This document shows, piece after piece, positions 1-10,229 of a stretch of DNA of 64,000 nucleotides. Position numbers and translations under genes: made by a program. Origin of the DNA: Malus domestica. Taxonomy: Eukaryota; Streptophyta; Magnoliopsida; Rosales; Rosaceae. The stretch covers positions 39,009,501-39,073,500 of the forward strand of contig NC_091670.1 in NCBI RefSeq assembly GCF_042453785.1, in the 5' to 3' direction. The notes under the pieces were generated by a model. That model was not told the DNA's origin and ran no database searches. It saw nothing but the letters and a program-made list of their open reading frames with translations. Position 1 is the stretch's first letter. Every line of letters begins with the position of its first letter.

Positions 1-734
1 GAATGAATATGCTGTTGGTTTTTGTGGAAATTAAAATTAAAGCTATCAAACTCTTGTTCCAAAGCTCTAATTAATTTTTCATGACCTAACCTCATGCTTG
101 GCTGCTTAATTTGGATATTCCAGAAATTATCTAAGAGAACCTGCTGCCTATCAGAAAGCCCCGGTACCCTTGACCTGTATCTCAAAGTTGGATTTCTGAT
201 TCCTTCAACAATATTGCCATTAAAGTTGAACGTGGGTACTGGTGGTGATGCTGGTCTACTCATGCTATTTTGAAATCCACTGAATGGTGGAGGTTGATGG
301 TGCATCATCATGCCATTGAAAGAAACTCTTCTGCCTTGCGGCCTTGTGCTATTTGCTGATGATGGTCCACGATATTCCATACCTGTTCAACAAATTAATC
401 TTGATAAGATATCAGCTAATGTATTGTCATTACCTTTTATATGTTCAAAAATTGGTTTAAAACCATTTCCTGTAATTGAATCAACAAAATTAACCCATCT
501 TCGGACTGCCTGTTTATTAGCATGTATCTTGTTATAATGAGAAACTATATTTTGACAATTTGTTCTAATCGTAAATACTTCATTATGTAAAAATAAAGAA
601 AATGCTTCAAGTGAATTAATTATCCCTAAAATTTCTAAATCTGTTGATGGTAATCTTGACTGTACATCACTAAACTTTCCTGAGGAATATCTACAAACTT
701 GTTCGTCAGACTTTGTAGACTCCCTATGCCTTTT
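1..734 (-). pseudogene. Polyprotein: RNase H remainder and C-terminal tail, runs off window
   Basis: In frame after the 735 stop. It begins with a C-R-Y-S-S-G-K-F segment typical of caulimovirid RNase H, then a D-L-E-I-L helix, an R-T-N-C-Q strand, and an F-E-H-I-K-G-x-D-N...A-D-I-L-S-R end motif (near base 420). Past RNase H there is about 130 codons of extra tail, rich in Pro, Phe, Asn and Met (around 220-330), and then a more ordered stretch. No stop occurs down to base 1. The tail is longer than the usual end of a badnavirus polyprotein; its function is unknown. Confidence 0.75.
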
Positions 735-1946
735 CTAATATAGTATATCTGCCCATCCTAATGATGAAGCATCTGTTTCGACTATCTTGTAACTATCATC
801 TAATGGTAATGTTAATGGCTTAAGTTTAGTAATTTCTTCTTTTATTTTTTGAACTAATTTAATATCTTCACTATTAAAATATTTTTGTCCTGTTTTGCAA
901 GTTTTACTATGTAATACTGCTATTTTTCTTCCTAAATCAGGGATAAAATTTCTTGCATAATTTAGCAATCCTAAAAATGCTTGTAACTGTTTCTTATCTT
1001 CTAATTTATCTGGAAATTCTAACACCTTTTTAGCTATATGATCTTGTAATTGGATTGTACCTGACTTGATATACATTCCTAAAAATTCTATATCTTGCTT
1101 TTCTAATGCTATTTTATTTTTGCTAATTACAATTCCATTATTGATAAATTCTTGTAATACTATCTCTAAATGATTCCTATGTTCATTTTTATTTTTACTA
1201 TGTACTAGAATATCATCTACATAAACACTACAAAAATTATCATATTTCTTGAAAATTTGGTCCATCTTTCTTTGAAAGATTGATGGAGCATTTTTAAGTC
1301 CAAATGGCATAACGAGCCACTCAAAATGTCCTTCTGGACAAGTAAAGGCTGTCCACTCAGTTGATTCTTCTGCTAATCTTATTTGCCAAAAACCTGATTT
1401 ACAATCAAATTTGCTAAAATATTTACTCTCTTGAATTTTGTTTATAAGCTCATCCTTATTTGGTAATTTATAACTATCTTCGTATGTATTATCATTTAAT
1501 CTCTTATAATTATAAACTATTATAGCCTTACCTCTTTTTAATTCCGAATGTTTTCTTACAATAAATGCTGCTGATCTATGTCTAGACTTAGATGGTCTAA
1601 TTACTTTTAAATTTAACAACTCTTTTATTTGCTGCTCAAGCTCTTGTTTATCTATTAGACTACAAGGCATATCAGCCGTCTTAATGGTTAAATCTGGGTT
1701 AATTATATCTAATTTTGCTAGTATTTTATTTTTACTCCAATGTAACTGTGGGTCTTCTCCTATAATCCTAGTTTGTTCTGCTAATTGTAACAATTCTTCT
1801 AAACTCTTTGGTCTGTCTAACTGTAATATTTCTATACAGGTTCCTTCTTCTAAAATCGGGTATTCATGTTCAAAAATGTCTTCATCAAACTCTTCTACGT
1901 TATTATGCTCATCATTTTCTTTTGAGTTTTCTAAATGATAACTATC
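735..1946 (-). pseudogene. Polyprotein: reverse transcriptase and start of RNase H
   Basis: The frame is open from the 1947 stop; the first Met is at 1793. Counted from there, F-D-C-K-S-G (129-134) holds the first catalytic Asp, P-F-G-L-K-N-A-P (163-170) is the RT landmark, and Y-V-D-D (191-194) is the active site, all intact. The RNase H start (E-T-D-A-S, about 340) follows, then a TAG at 735-737 cuts the domain. The same frame continues beyond that stop. RT copies the pregenomic RNA into DNA in the cytoplasm. The Y-V-D-D context and the fused protease-RT-RH order match Caulimoviridae and Ty3 elements; the upstream movement protein decides for the former. Confidence 0.9.
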
Positions 1947-3374
1947 TTAGCCACTAGTCTCTTCTATACTTATGTTTTTGTATGCTTCTACAATATTACT
2001 TTGATCAGTTATTATAATGCCTCTTTTGAAAAATGTTATGTTAGGGTTCATAAATAAAAAACCTTGCAAACTTTTCAAAAAGTTTAATCCTAAAATAAAT
2101 GGATATGATCCTACTGGTGAAACAAATGTTAATGGTAAATTAAATTGTTGTTTTTCTACTTTAATAAACTCATTATTTATACAATGTATTAAGTAAACTG
2201 GTCTCTCATTAAATTGTGTTATTCTTACTGGTTTTACTAATTTTTGTCTATATTTTTCTGGTACTAACTCTTCTCTTATGACACTCTTTGTACTCCCTGT
2301 ATCTATCATAGCTATGGTTTGTATCTTATGTTCTTTTGCTAATTCTATTTCGCAATTTATAGTGATTAAGGAACTACTTTTTGGTTTTTCTATACTATGA
2401 ACAATATTTCCTAATATTTCAGATTCTGCTGAATTAACTTCTAATAACCTATTACTATAACATTTTTCACATAATATTGAGTATGTATTGTAGTATTTAT
2501 TTGCAACTAATTTATTACACTTATGACATTTTTCTGGCCAACCTAAATTAATGTATTTATATTCTTCTTCATGCTGTTCTTCTATGAATGCACACATATA
2601 TTCTTCTAGATCACTATTTGTGCTACTTGAATCTTCCGAATATGAATCTATCATGTTAATACTCTCTATACTATAAATACTCTCATTATCACTTAAATTA
2701 TCTAAACTGTATATTGACTGAATATCCTCATTTGCTTCTAACTTAAACAACTCCATCAAATGTACTTTTTCTTTCGACTGTTTACCTAATTTTGGACATT
2801 TAGGTCTAATATGTCCAGCTTCTCCACATGAATAAAATTTACAACTACTCTTATCTTTTGGTGCTTTATATTTCCTAATCCAGGGTCTGCCACTTCTTTT
2901 TCTAAATTGTTTTGGAATATATTTTCTCTTCCTATATGTTCTTGAAGGTCTTATACTGAAATTCTTATGTTGTCTGTAGGGTTTATATGACTTATATTTC
3001 TTTTTGTATATTTTCTTATGCTTATTTTTCTTATGGCAACCATACTGTTGTGGAAAATCTATATTTTTACAACTCATGTAAAATTGCTTCCTGATTTGTC
3101 TCTTAGCCTTTATTTGACTACACTCTTGTCTAAGTATATCATATACATGTTGAATTCTAGGTCCTATAGCAATATCATTTTTCTTCAAATGCTTTTGCCA
3201 CTTCCAAATCTTTTCACTTATTGGTCCTTTTATTTTTGTCATATAAGTATCTAATAAATTAATATCACTAATTCTACCTGTTCTTCCTAAATATTTAAAG
3301 AAATCTGTGGTATACTCAGCTATATACTGTAAATCGCAAATTTGTAATTGTTCTAAATTTCTGATTGCTCTTAT
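1947..3374 (-). pseudogene. Polyprotein: coat C-terminus, zinc knuckle, aspartic protease
   Basis: It is in frame with the preceding part from just after the 3375 stop; the first ATG is at 3242. Counted from that ATG: a very basic Lys/Arg/Tyr stretch (residues 65-130), a caulimovirid RNA-binding knuckle with C134, C139, H144 and C149, and an acidic Ser/Glu region. A second Cys pair motif follows (C239/C242 and C258/C261), then the protease with the catalytic D-T-G at 314-316. In the family the knuckle is C-X-C-X2-C-X4-H-X4-C; here Phe136 stands where the second Cys is expected. The part ends at TAA 1947-1949, beyond which the same frame stays open into the reverse transcriptase. Confidence 0.85.
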
Positions 3375-4529
3375 TTATTCTTGTTCACTTCTGCCATCTA
3401 ACCTATTATGATCTAAAAATTCTTGTTTAATCAAAGTAACAAAACCATCAATATTAAAATGTGTTTTAGCTGCCTGATGTTGTTCTGGATTTTGAACTTT
3501 CCATGATTGGAAATAATCAAAAACTAAACAATCCAAAGTATGTTCAAAATAATCTAACATGTTTTGTGAATTACTAAAATCTAACATTAATGTTGCATGT
3601 ACGCAACCTTTTTCCCATCTCTCAATCGTTCTTTCCCAATCTTGTGGATCTATATTATCTAAATTTAATATATTACCAGCTATATTAATTTGTTCTAACC
3701 CTCTCAAATATGGAATCCTATTTTTTCTAGGTTTTATCATACTTTCTTCTATATAGTCTACTTTTGCTTTTTCATTATATTGTTCATTTGTTGGTCTCAA
3801 AAATTGTTGATCGGATCTGCTTGCGTGTCCTGGATTTTCTACTCCTGATGTACTACTTTCTTCTGCTGGATTACATTCTGCTTTCAATTCTAATAAATTA
3901 TTATATTCTTTTGATCCTAAAATGTGTTCTACTCCTATTTCTAAGATTAAAATTTTCATTTCTTCGTTTGAAATTTTATGTAGTCCTAAATCATATGTCT
4001 TATATTTTTCCAAATATTGTTCTTCATCTAAATGATCAATATCTTCTATAAGTTTATCTACAATATGATCAAAATTTTGTTCAACTAAATTAATATCTAA
4101 ATTATCAAAAGCCATATGTATACTTTCATTTTCAATTTCACTCTCATCTTCTTCTACTTTTTCTAGTTGCTTATAATTACTAAACCTAATTGTTGCTTGA
4201 CCTGTACTAGTTTCATATATTTGTACTTTATCTGGTTGTCTATTTTGTGTTACTTGTAAATTGGGCAATGTCCACTGAGTTCCTTCTAAAAAGCTATTAT
4301 CTACGGGTTTTGCTTCTATCATATTTACATGCTTACTGCCAAATGTTTGAACTAAATTTTGAAACTCTAAATTAAACTTATGATTATATCTATCAGACAC
4401 TTTACCTATATACATTAAGCTAATACACAAATTTTTATATTCTCCTTTCATATTATAATTTTTTGTTCTTATTCTCACTTTAATATATTTACTAAATTCA
4501 TTAATCGTATAACATAATTTGGAATGCAA
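3375..4529 (-). pseudogene. Polyprotein middle: movement protein end and coat region
   Basis: This frame resumes the movement protein C-terminus after the frameshift and runs into an acidic linker (about residues 120-250, many Glu/Asp/Asn). Then comes a coat-like domain with a W-E-R-T-I-E-R-W-type segment and a helical stretch rich in Leu/Phe/Asp. The frame stops at TAA 3375-3377. The codons after that stop, still in the same frame, continue the coat domain into the zinc-knuckle region, so the stop is a nonsense change inside one polyprotein. Coat assignment rests on position between movement protein and zinc knuckle, and on composition. Confidence 0.7.
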
Positions 4530-4960
4530 CCTATGACTGCTAAGTTTGAACTTAAGTCTACTTCAGCTGTTGCTATTGCTGCTTGTTGGTGATTATCCCA
4601 TCTATCATCACATATGTATACTAAAGCTTTTGTACCTACTTGTGCTCTGGTTAATCCTGATATTCCAATTAATATTGTTCCTATATGAATCTGACTAAAA
4701 TGTGATTTTCTCAAATGAGTAACTGCTTCTTTACTAATTAGGTTAAGTGTGACTTCTTTATCAATACAACTAACTTCATGTTGACTGATGCTGCTTACAA
4801 TTCTACTTCTGTTTTCAAATAAACCTAGTTGATACAAGTTATATTTATTTTTCTGTGTTCTCTCAAAACCTCTTCGAATAAATTCTTGTGCTTCTTCTTC
4901 ATTTGGATAAATATCTTCCGCTCTAACTACTTCTTTTCCTTTTTTCCTAAAGAGTTCCAT
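4475..4960 (-). pseudogene. Polyprotein start: movement protein domain, ends at a frameshift
   Basis: The polyprotein opens at 4960. The region around residues 95-150 has the 30K-superfamily movement protein core: a G-T-K-A-L-V-type strand, then D-D-R-W, then an aliphatic D-L-S segment and an Ile-Pro-Asn loop. Movement proteins of this family build tubules at plasmodesmata. The frame ends at 4475. The expected C-terminal continuation (aromatic and basic) is instead found in the next frame, which overlaps from 4529, so a single small indel lies at about 4.50-4.52 kb. No other damage is visible in this part. Confidence 0.8.
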
Positions 4961-5286
4961 TTTCTATTATCAAAAGGATTTAGCTTAGGTCTTCTATTAT
5001 TATTTGCACTCAAAGTTAAATTTTCTAATTTATCTAGTAAGGATAGTGGAAGTGATGAAGATGCGTTATGTAAAACTTGGTTTATTTTTGCTATTTGTTC
5101 TTCAACTTGATCTAATTTTTCAGCTAGACTTAAAACTAATTGGATAATCAAATTATTTTGCCTAATGGGAATATTACTACTGGATACTTGTGTTGAAAAA
5201 TCTGTTAATCCTACTGGTTCTTTATCTAATTTATTAATTTCTTTCAAAGCTTGAATATATTTTCTGCTAGTTCTAGAATCTGTCAT
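4927..5286 (-). CDS. Pararetroviral ORF3, small basic-tailed protein
   Basis: An intact 119-codon frame. It starts inside the stop of ORF2 (TAATG) and overlaps the start of the polyprotein (ATG at 4960) by 34 bp in another frame. The middle (about residues 45-75) is Leu/Ile/Glu/Gln-rich and coiled-coil-like. The last 30 residues are Asn/Arg/Lys-rich with a Pro-Lys-Leu-Asn-Pro-Phe patch and a Lys-rich end, a plausible nucleic-acid-binding tail. Badnavirus ORF2 and caulimovirus ORF III (virion-associated proteins) have the same plan: N-terminal coiled coil, basic C-terminus, next to the polyprotein. The role is inferred from this. Confidence 0.6.
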   Translation of the reverse strand: MTDSRTSRKYIQALKEINKLDKEPVGLTDFSTQVSSSNIPIRQNNLIIQLVLSLAEKLDQVEEQIAKINQVLHNASSSLPLSLLDKLENLTLSANNNRRPKLNPFDNRKWNSLGKKEKK

Positions 5287-5789
5287 TAAACTAATAATTT
5301 ATCTATTTTATTATGCAACTTATCTACTTGTTCTCTCAACTCCTTTTGTACGAATTGAATTTTTTGAACTTCTAATTTTAGTTATTCAACTATTTCTAAT
5401 GACCTAAGTTCTACTTGCTTTGGCTTACTATCTATGAGGTCAACAAGCTCTTTTATCTCTCTTTTGCTAGGAAACCTTTGAATATTTTTATTATTATCTT
5501 CTAACTGAGATGTAATATAATCTAAATTTTGTCTAATTATCTTTATGGAATTTTTCTGAAAATGTTCTAACAACTGGTTTAACAAATGATTATGCTTATT
5601 ATTTTCTAATTTTATATTTTCTGCTTGACTAATAATAAGATCTACAATACTATTGGCTTGCGGATTTTCTTCACTGTGCAAAATATGATTATGCTGTCTT
5701 GATGGAAAATAACAAACTAAATTATTTTGGTCTAAAGTTATTTTTCTTTTTTGGGGTTCACTAATTTCTAAATTAAGATAATCTATCAT
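5286..5789 (-). pseudogene. Pararetroviral ORF2, coiled-coil protein with one internal stop
   Basis: The frame opens with ATG at 5789, reads 135 codons to a TAA at 5382-5384, then continues open in the same frame to a TAA at 5286-5288. The part after the stop is Lys/Glu/Leu/Val-rich with heptad-like spacing, continuing the helical, Asn/Lys/Glu-rich character of the first part. I therefore read it as one ORF broken by a nonsense change rather than two genes. The terminal TAA overlaps the ATG of the next ORF (TAATG), a typical caulimovirid junction. By position it may be the virion-associated or aphid-factor-like small protein, which I cannot prove. Confidence 0.6.
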
Positions 5790-5792
5790 AAA

Positions 5793-6143
5793 CTACAGTC
5801 TTCCCTTCTTTAGAGTTACAGCTAACTGGTTTCTTAAAAACTCTCTTTCTTCTCTCAAGGTCTCTAAAGCTTGATCTGTTGTTCTTTTTGCTTCTAAAAC
5901 TTTATGCTTCACTTCTGTGTTATTATATTTACGAATAAATGAAGGATGTTCAAGATAGCCAAGATAAAACTTTTGCTTCTTCAAAGTACTAATAATTCTT
6001 TTGGATATATATGTTAATCTTCTCTTTATGCTAGTTATAGTTGGATGTCTGGGACAATAAATACCTGGTAATTGTGGTTGACAGGGTCTACAGGGACAAT
6101 AATATCTGTTGTTCATAAACAAATATGATATCAGTTGTATCAA
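5793..6143 (-). CDS. Pararetroviral ORF1, small protein of unknown role
   Basis: A 116-codon open frame, the first after the primer site. The N-terminal third has a cluster of four Cys (near residues 17, 20, 29 and around), with Pro, Tyr and Arg between them, suggesting a small metal-binding patch. The rest is basic and helical with a Glu/Arg-rich segment near residues 90-105. Position and length match badnavirus ORF1, but I see no motif that proves homology. It ends 3 bp before ORF2 starts, so translation would have to be by leaky scanning or reinitiation. The frame is intact. Alternative: a chance ORF, unlikely given the tight packing with its neighbours. Confidence 0.6.
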   Translation of the reverse strand: MIQLISYLFMNNRYYCPCRPCQPQLPGIYCPRHPTITSIKRRLTYISKRIISTLKKQKFYLGYLEHPSFIRKYNNTEVKHKVLEAKRTTDQALETLREEREFLRNQLAVTLKKGRL

Positions 6144-6202
6144 TGACTTCTATCCTCAAGGTACTTTACTATTATGCTTATATTATTAAAATGCTAAACT
6201 TG

Positions 6203-6214
6203 GCTCTGATACCA
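6203..6214 (-). promoter_or_regulatory. Primer-binding site for initiator tRNA-Met
   Basis: The minus strand reads TGGTATCAGAGC, the standard plant retroelement sequence complementary to the 3' end of initiator tRNA-Met, where minus-strand DNA synthesis begins. It lies 59 bp before the first viral ORF. In caulimovirids this site defines position 1 of the circular genome. Confidence 0.85.
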
Positions 6215-6586
6215 AATTCGAAACGCATGCTGGGTTAAATAGTCGGATGACCATTATAACAACTAGACATAGAACCTTGCACATGGAACTCGACATGTTT
6301 CAGCATGACGACCACCCACAATACAAGTATAAGGCTTTAAAGGCTGAACTCAGAGGTACGAAGAACTCAGAGGTACCCTGGTTAATGTCCAGTTATTTGT
6401 ATGGCAAACATTCAACTATAACAGAGTGCTCGAACAAAGTATGATCGTCATTTTAGCAGGTTAATAATATAACCACAATAGTGTTTCCCTGTTTTGGACT
6501 AGAAGTCTAATTAAACAAACACACAAAGTAAGGAAAAGAAAACTTACTTAAGACTTGGAGATTGCTTGAATATGTACACTTGAACT

Positions 6587-6592
6587 TTTATT
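6587..6592 (-). terminator. Poly(A) signal AATAAA in the pararetroviral leader
   Basis: AATAAA on the minus strand lies about 160 nt downstream of the TATA box and about 370 nt before the primer site. Caulimovirids place the poly(A) signal just after the transcription start, so that it is bypassed once and used on the second pass, giving a terminally redundant RNA. The geometry here fits that. Confidence 0.6.
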
Positions 6593-6753
6593 GATATATG
6601 GAATGTTTACAGTGATAGTTGTTTACAAGAAAGTGATTACAAAGAAGTGTTTACAAGGATGCTATGAAGGCTACGAATGCTAAAGTGTATGAAGTGAGTA
6701 TGGTGTTTTCAGATGTTGAGGGAGGTCCTTTCTGTATGGGAGGAAAGACTCCC

Positions 6754-6760
6754 TTATATA
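6754..6760 (-). promoter_or_regulatory. TATA box of the pararetroviral promoter
   Basis: The minus strand reads TATATAAGGG here, followed by a short C/T- and A-rich stretch, much like caulimovirid pregenomic promoters. Transcription would start near 6725. That gives a leader of about 580 nt before the first ORF, with the primer site and poly(A) signal inside it. Activity is not shown by sequence. Confidence 0.65.
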
Positions 6761-6810
6761 CAAAATCTAATTCTTCAAAATAACATTTAATCTATTTACA
6801 ATTGACAGCA

Positions 6811-6979
6811 CACTGTTTCTGAAAACTGTCAGCACTGTTTCTGAAAGCTGGCTATCTTGTCTTTGCTTGAATGTCATGTGAATTTATGTTGTCTTGGTTG
6901 CTGCAGTGTTTGCCACATTTTCTTTTGCATGTGAATCTGTATTGTCTTGGTTGTTGCATGTTTGCCACATATTCTTTTG
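6811..6979 (-). repeat. Tandem repeats upstream of the viral TATA box
   Basis: Two imperfect copies of a 52-53 bp unit (6875-6927 and 6928-6979) share 'gtcttggttg', 'tttgccaca' and 'tcttttgcatg'. Nearer the TATA box a shorter unit, cactgtttctgaaa, occurs twice 22 bp apart (6811 and 6833). They sit 50-220 bp upstream of the TATA box, where caulimovirid enhancers lie. An enhancer role is inference. Confidence 0.6.
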
Positions 6980-7175
6980 CATGCAAATGTTTTCTGAAAA
7001 TGTCAATCTCCTTTTTCTTCTTTTGGATGTATGCACTTGAACTTTGCAGAAAACTGACCCAATTTTGTACATATGTGTGAAGGGTAGGATTGGCATTTTT
7101 GAAAAAATCTGTCCTTATGATTAAAAGTAAAGTTTTGAGGGTGTTTTGGTTAGTTTTCCAATTATAATTTGGCAT

Positions 7176-7894
7176 CTTGTTATTTATAAAAATTAAATAT
7201 AATATTTTATTTTTTGAATGATGAGAGGATTAAAATTGTAATATTAGTATAGATGGTGTTTTAACGTAAAGACAAAAAATAATTATGCCTATGCATTTTG
7301 ATACATACTAAAATTATTGCCGTACTAAAAAAATCTCGTAGCACCTTACTATTTTAAACTATAGTAAAGAGAGATAAGAGTTTGAATCCTAAAAGCAGCA
7401 TATGTTAAATAATGCACATGCTCAACGGTCAACATATATCGAGGTAAATTAACATTTTACTAGTTTCTTAAGATCATAAAACCTCAAGGGTTTAACTATC
7501 CATGAGATGTTGCTAACAACATTTGTTTTTATACGTGTGTGAATGACTGTTAGTTGCGCGGACACTTAATAGTTAATAAATTGTGAGACATACATTAACT
7601 GGTTAATCTCCTTCCGTTTGCCTAGTTACTGTCCACAACTTACATCACTCTAAAGAATAAGCACATGGCAGATGGTGCTTTACTGCAATGGCAAAAAAAT
7701 CATGTTCACTTTAGTGCAATTTCGAACCACCCACCCCCCCCGGGGCGGGCCACATCAATCTCCCTCCCTCTAACTACTAACAATTTAACCAATTAATGCT
7801 ATCATTTATTAAAAAAGTCAAATATATGCATTGCAAAAAAGTGAAGAAAAAAAATGATATGCCTTTTAGATGGCAAGTACAAAAACGACGTAAG
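7176..7894. other. Intergenic; part shared with 31688-31890
   Basis: No coding potential seen. About 7598-7810 is clearly similar to 31688-31890 (shared 'aatctccttccgtttgc' and 'ctaacaatttaac' blocks). This is the flank of a cysteine-protease unit, so the region belongs to the same decayed array. A C-run occurs near 7731. Confidence 0.5.
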
Positions 7895-8054
7895 TACTGC
7901 GGTGGGAGCTGTGGAGGGGATTACACAACTAGTGGTCCATTCCAATACATAGCGATGAATGAAACTTCATGAGTGATGTTGAGAAGACAAAGAACATTGT
8001 TGCCTACATATTGCAGATGGCGGTTAACTCAGGTGAAAATAAATTCATGGAAAA

Positions 8055-8310
8055 TAACATATTAGCCGGAACGCCTGTAGAGGTCTGTAAAGCTGAATTC
8101 ATAGCTCATTAGTCAATCTAGCCGGAGTCACCGCAAGTGACCTATACGACACTACACTGCACACGAGTTGGAACCACTGTAAAGGTCTGTACGACAAGAC
8201 TGAGTGTAATATAGTTATGCTCAATGTTACGCTCTCATGATAATTGTGCGATAAATCGCTAGTTACCTACAAGTCGGAACCACCTATAATGGTCCGTACG
8301 ATAAGACTGT
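8055..8310. repeat. Short degenerate direct repeats inside the LTR
   Basis: Four variants of a unit reading roughly 'gccggaacc-acct-taaaggtctgtacgacaagact' occur near 8060, 8120, 8165 and 8275. Spacing is irregular. They look like amplified LTR subrepeats. Confidence 0.5.
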
Positions 8311-9783
8311 GCACCTAAATTGGATCCAATGTGAGCATATGGTACGGGATGTGACATCATAAACAGGCCTGTACCATATCTCTGGCTAAGTCACAATCAC
8401 CCGAAGTGCATGTTTATGAGCTCTCAATCACGTCTCACATTATCAATATCTCATATAATAAAACATAACTCACCTGGTACTTACCTGAGCATCCACAACA
8501 CCAATTCATGTTATGCATCATATACTAATTCATATGCTAAATATAAATTTATATGCATGGCATTTCAAAGCATACTTTCATTTAAACACATTTTCTGGGA
8601 AAATATCAAGTATATAAATATATACTGAAAACCAAAAGCCCACTTACTGGTATGTTGAAGGGTCGTAGCCCCCGAGTCGCCCTTGACTGCGCTCGTCCTC
8701 GGGATAGGTCTCACCTATATGCGAAATAACTGAATAAACGTTATTTAAAGCACATAGACAAAACTAGTTAATAACTTGTCATACATTGCTCAAATAGGAT
8801 GTTTGAATATACCAATGTGATCTACACAACCTCACGAACATCTCCATATTTTAAGAAAAATTTTTCGACGTCCCACGTGCCTCCACGGGCTGGCAAGTGC
8901 ACGGCAACACATGCGGCCACGCGTAGGAAATCCTAATGGAATCCCTAACCGCCGTTAAGAATATTCCATCAAAATACCTGACGCCGCTACCCTCCGTTAG
9001 GAATATTCTGTCAACTTGACGGAATATTCTTCGTCTCTGACCTTGGGTCACCGGAGCCAGTGCCGGTCACCGCTGCGTTCACCGAGAACTAGGAAAACAC
9101 AAAAACCTTCATATCTCGTCCAATTCTTAACAAAATTAGTAAAACTTGCACAATTTGAAACTTAGGACGAGTAGAACACAACCATACCTATTTTGGGACC
9201 TAAAATCCAAGAAAATTTGCTGGAGATCCTTCAATAATCTGGCCAAACTTTGAACTCGTCGATCTCGACTTCTTGACGTCCAATTCATCTCGTTTTTCTT
9301 CTCCGAGCTTCGTGGAGAAGTCCTAAAGCTTCCTAGAAGCTCAAAAACCACTGAAACCTTCACATTTACGTGTGCATGAATAATGCACCAAAACAGAGTA
9401 TCTCGGGTTTCAAAGGTTTCATGACCATAAAAGGGTATGGTTGAGCTTGTGACGATGAGATGAAGATGATGATGGTAACTACGAGCTCGATCCGTGACGG
9501 GAAGTGAAGCTTCAAGGTTGTCCGTACGACTTGTACGGAAGATAGAAGAAATCCGAGAGGGAAGAGAGAGAAAAAAGGTATGGGTGTTTGTGTGTGTGGT
9601 ACTAGTTGGTCACAAACCAAACAAAACTAAGTCCTTTTTAGTTCCCTTAGTTCTAAAAACTTAGGAAAATAATGGATGGATCCAAAACCTAAGTACACAA
9701 TACATACAACACACTTTAACGTCCAAAGTTATATAAGTAATTTCACGCCGTCAAAAATAAATATTTCGGGACGGGTTGTCACA
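8055..9783 (-). mobile_element. Ty3-type solo LTR or LTR fragment
   Basis: On the minus strand the sequence starts TGTGACAACCCGTCCCGAAA, a common opening of Ty3-type LTRs in woody rosids. It goes on through a promoter-like region to several short direct repeats near 8060-8310 (variants of 'ggaaccac...ggtc.gtacga.aagact'). No gag-pol is attached. The far end at about 8055 is approximate because no clean CA end or target duplication was found. Confidence 0.55.
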
Positions 9784-10229
9784 ATTTTCTCCCCAAATTT
9801 TAATTTGTTTTTCATTAATATGTGTTTTTGGAGTTAATTAATTGGGTTTGGGGTAGGGTGGAGTTTGGGGTATGCCAATTTTAGGGGAGATTATGCCGAT
9901 TTTTTGGTATTATTTTATGTTGTTTTTTTTTGGTTATTGACCATGTTTGTTTTGTTCGTTGGAAATCATCGAGACTTTGACGGCGAAAGGTGAGGATTAG
10001 GACGCTATCAGACCATATCCCCCGCCACTACCACCAAAATAGACTTGTATTAGGATTTTATTATTGTACTTTGTTAATTAATGTGTACATTTTAAATATA
10101 TTATATATATTGGATAATTTGATCACTATTTTTCATATGTACTTTTATTTTGAATATATCAATTTAAATTAAAGTAATTAAAAAAATAAAGTCATACAAT
10201 TAAATTAAATTTAAAACATAAAAATTTGA
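9784..10229. other. AT-rich intergenic sequence
   Basis: No gene recognised. A T/G-rich stretch (9784-9960) is followed by AT-rich DNA grading into the CACTA-like subterminal repeats. Confidence 0.4.

Larger units (their letters stand above)
1..7175 (-). mobile_element. Endogenous caulimovirid (pararetrovirus) copy, open at left edge
   Basis: Read on the minus strand the order is: TATA box, poly(A) signal, tRNA-Met primer site, three short closely packed ORFs, then one long ORF with movement protein, coat, zinc knuckle, aspartic protease, reverse transcriptase and RNase H. This order is specific to Caulimoviridae; gag-pol retrotransposons lack the movement protein. No integrase is seen, as expected of a virus that integrates passively. 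The copy is broken (stops at 5382, 3375, 1947 and 735, plus a frameshift near 4.5 kb), so it is an old integrant. The polyprotein frame is still open at base 1, so the element continues outside the window. The right boundary is not sharp; about 7.2 kb is an estimate. The three-small-ORF-plus-polyprotein layout resembles badnaviruses more than florendoviruses (inference). Confidence 0.9.

Noticed and set aside
6247-6444. 65-codon plus-strand frame in the viral leader
   Set aside because: Opposite to the viral strand, with no recognisable features.
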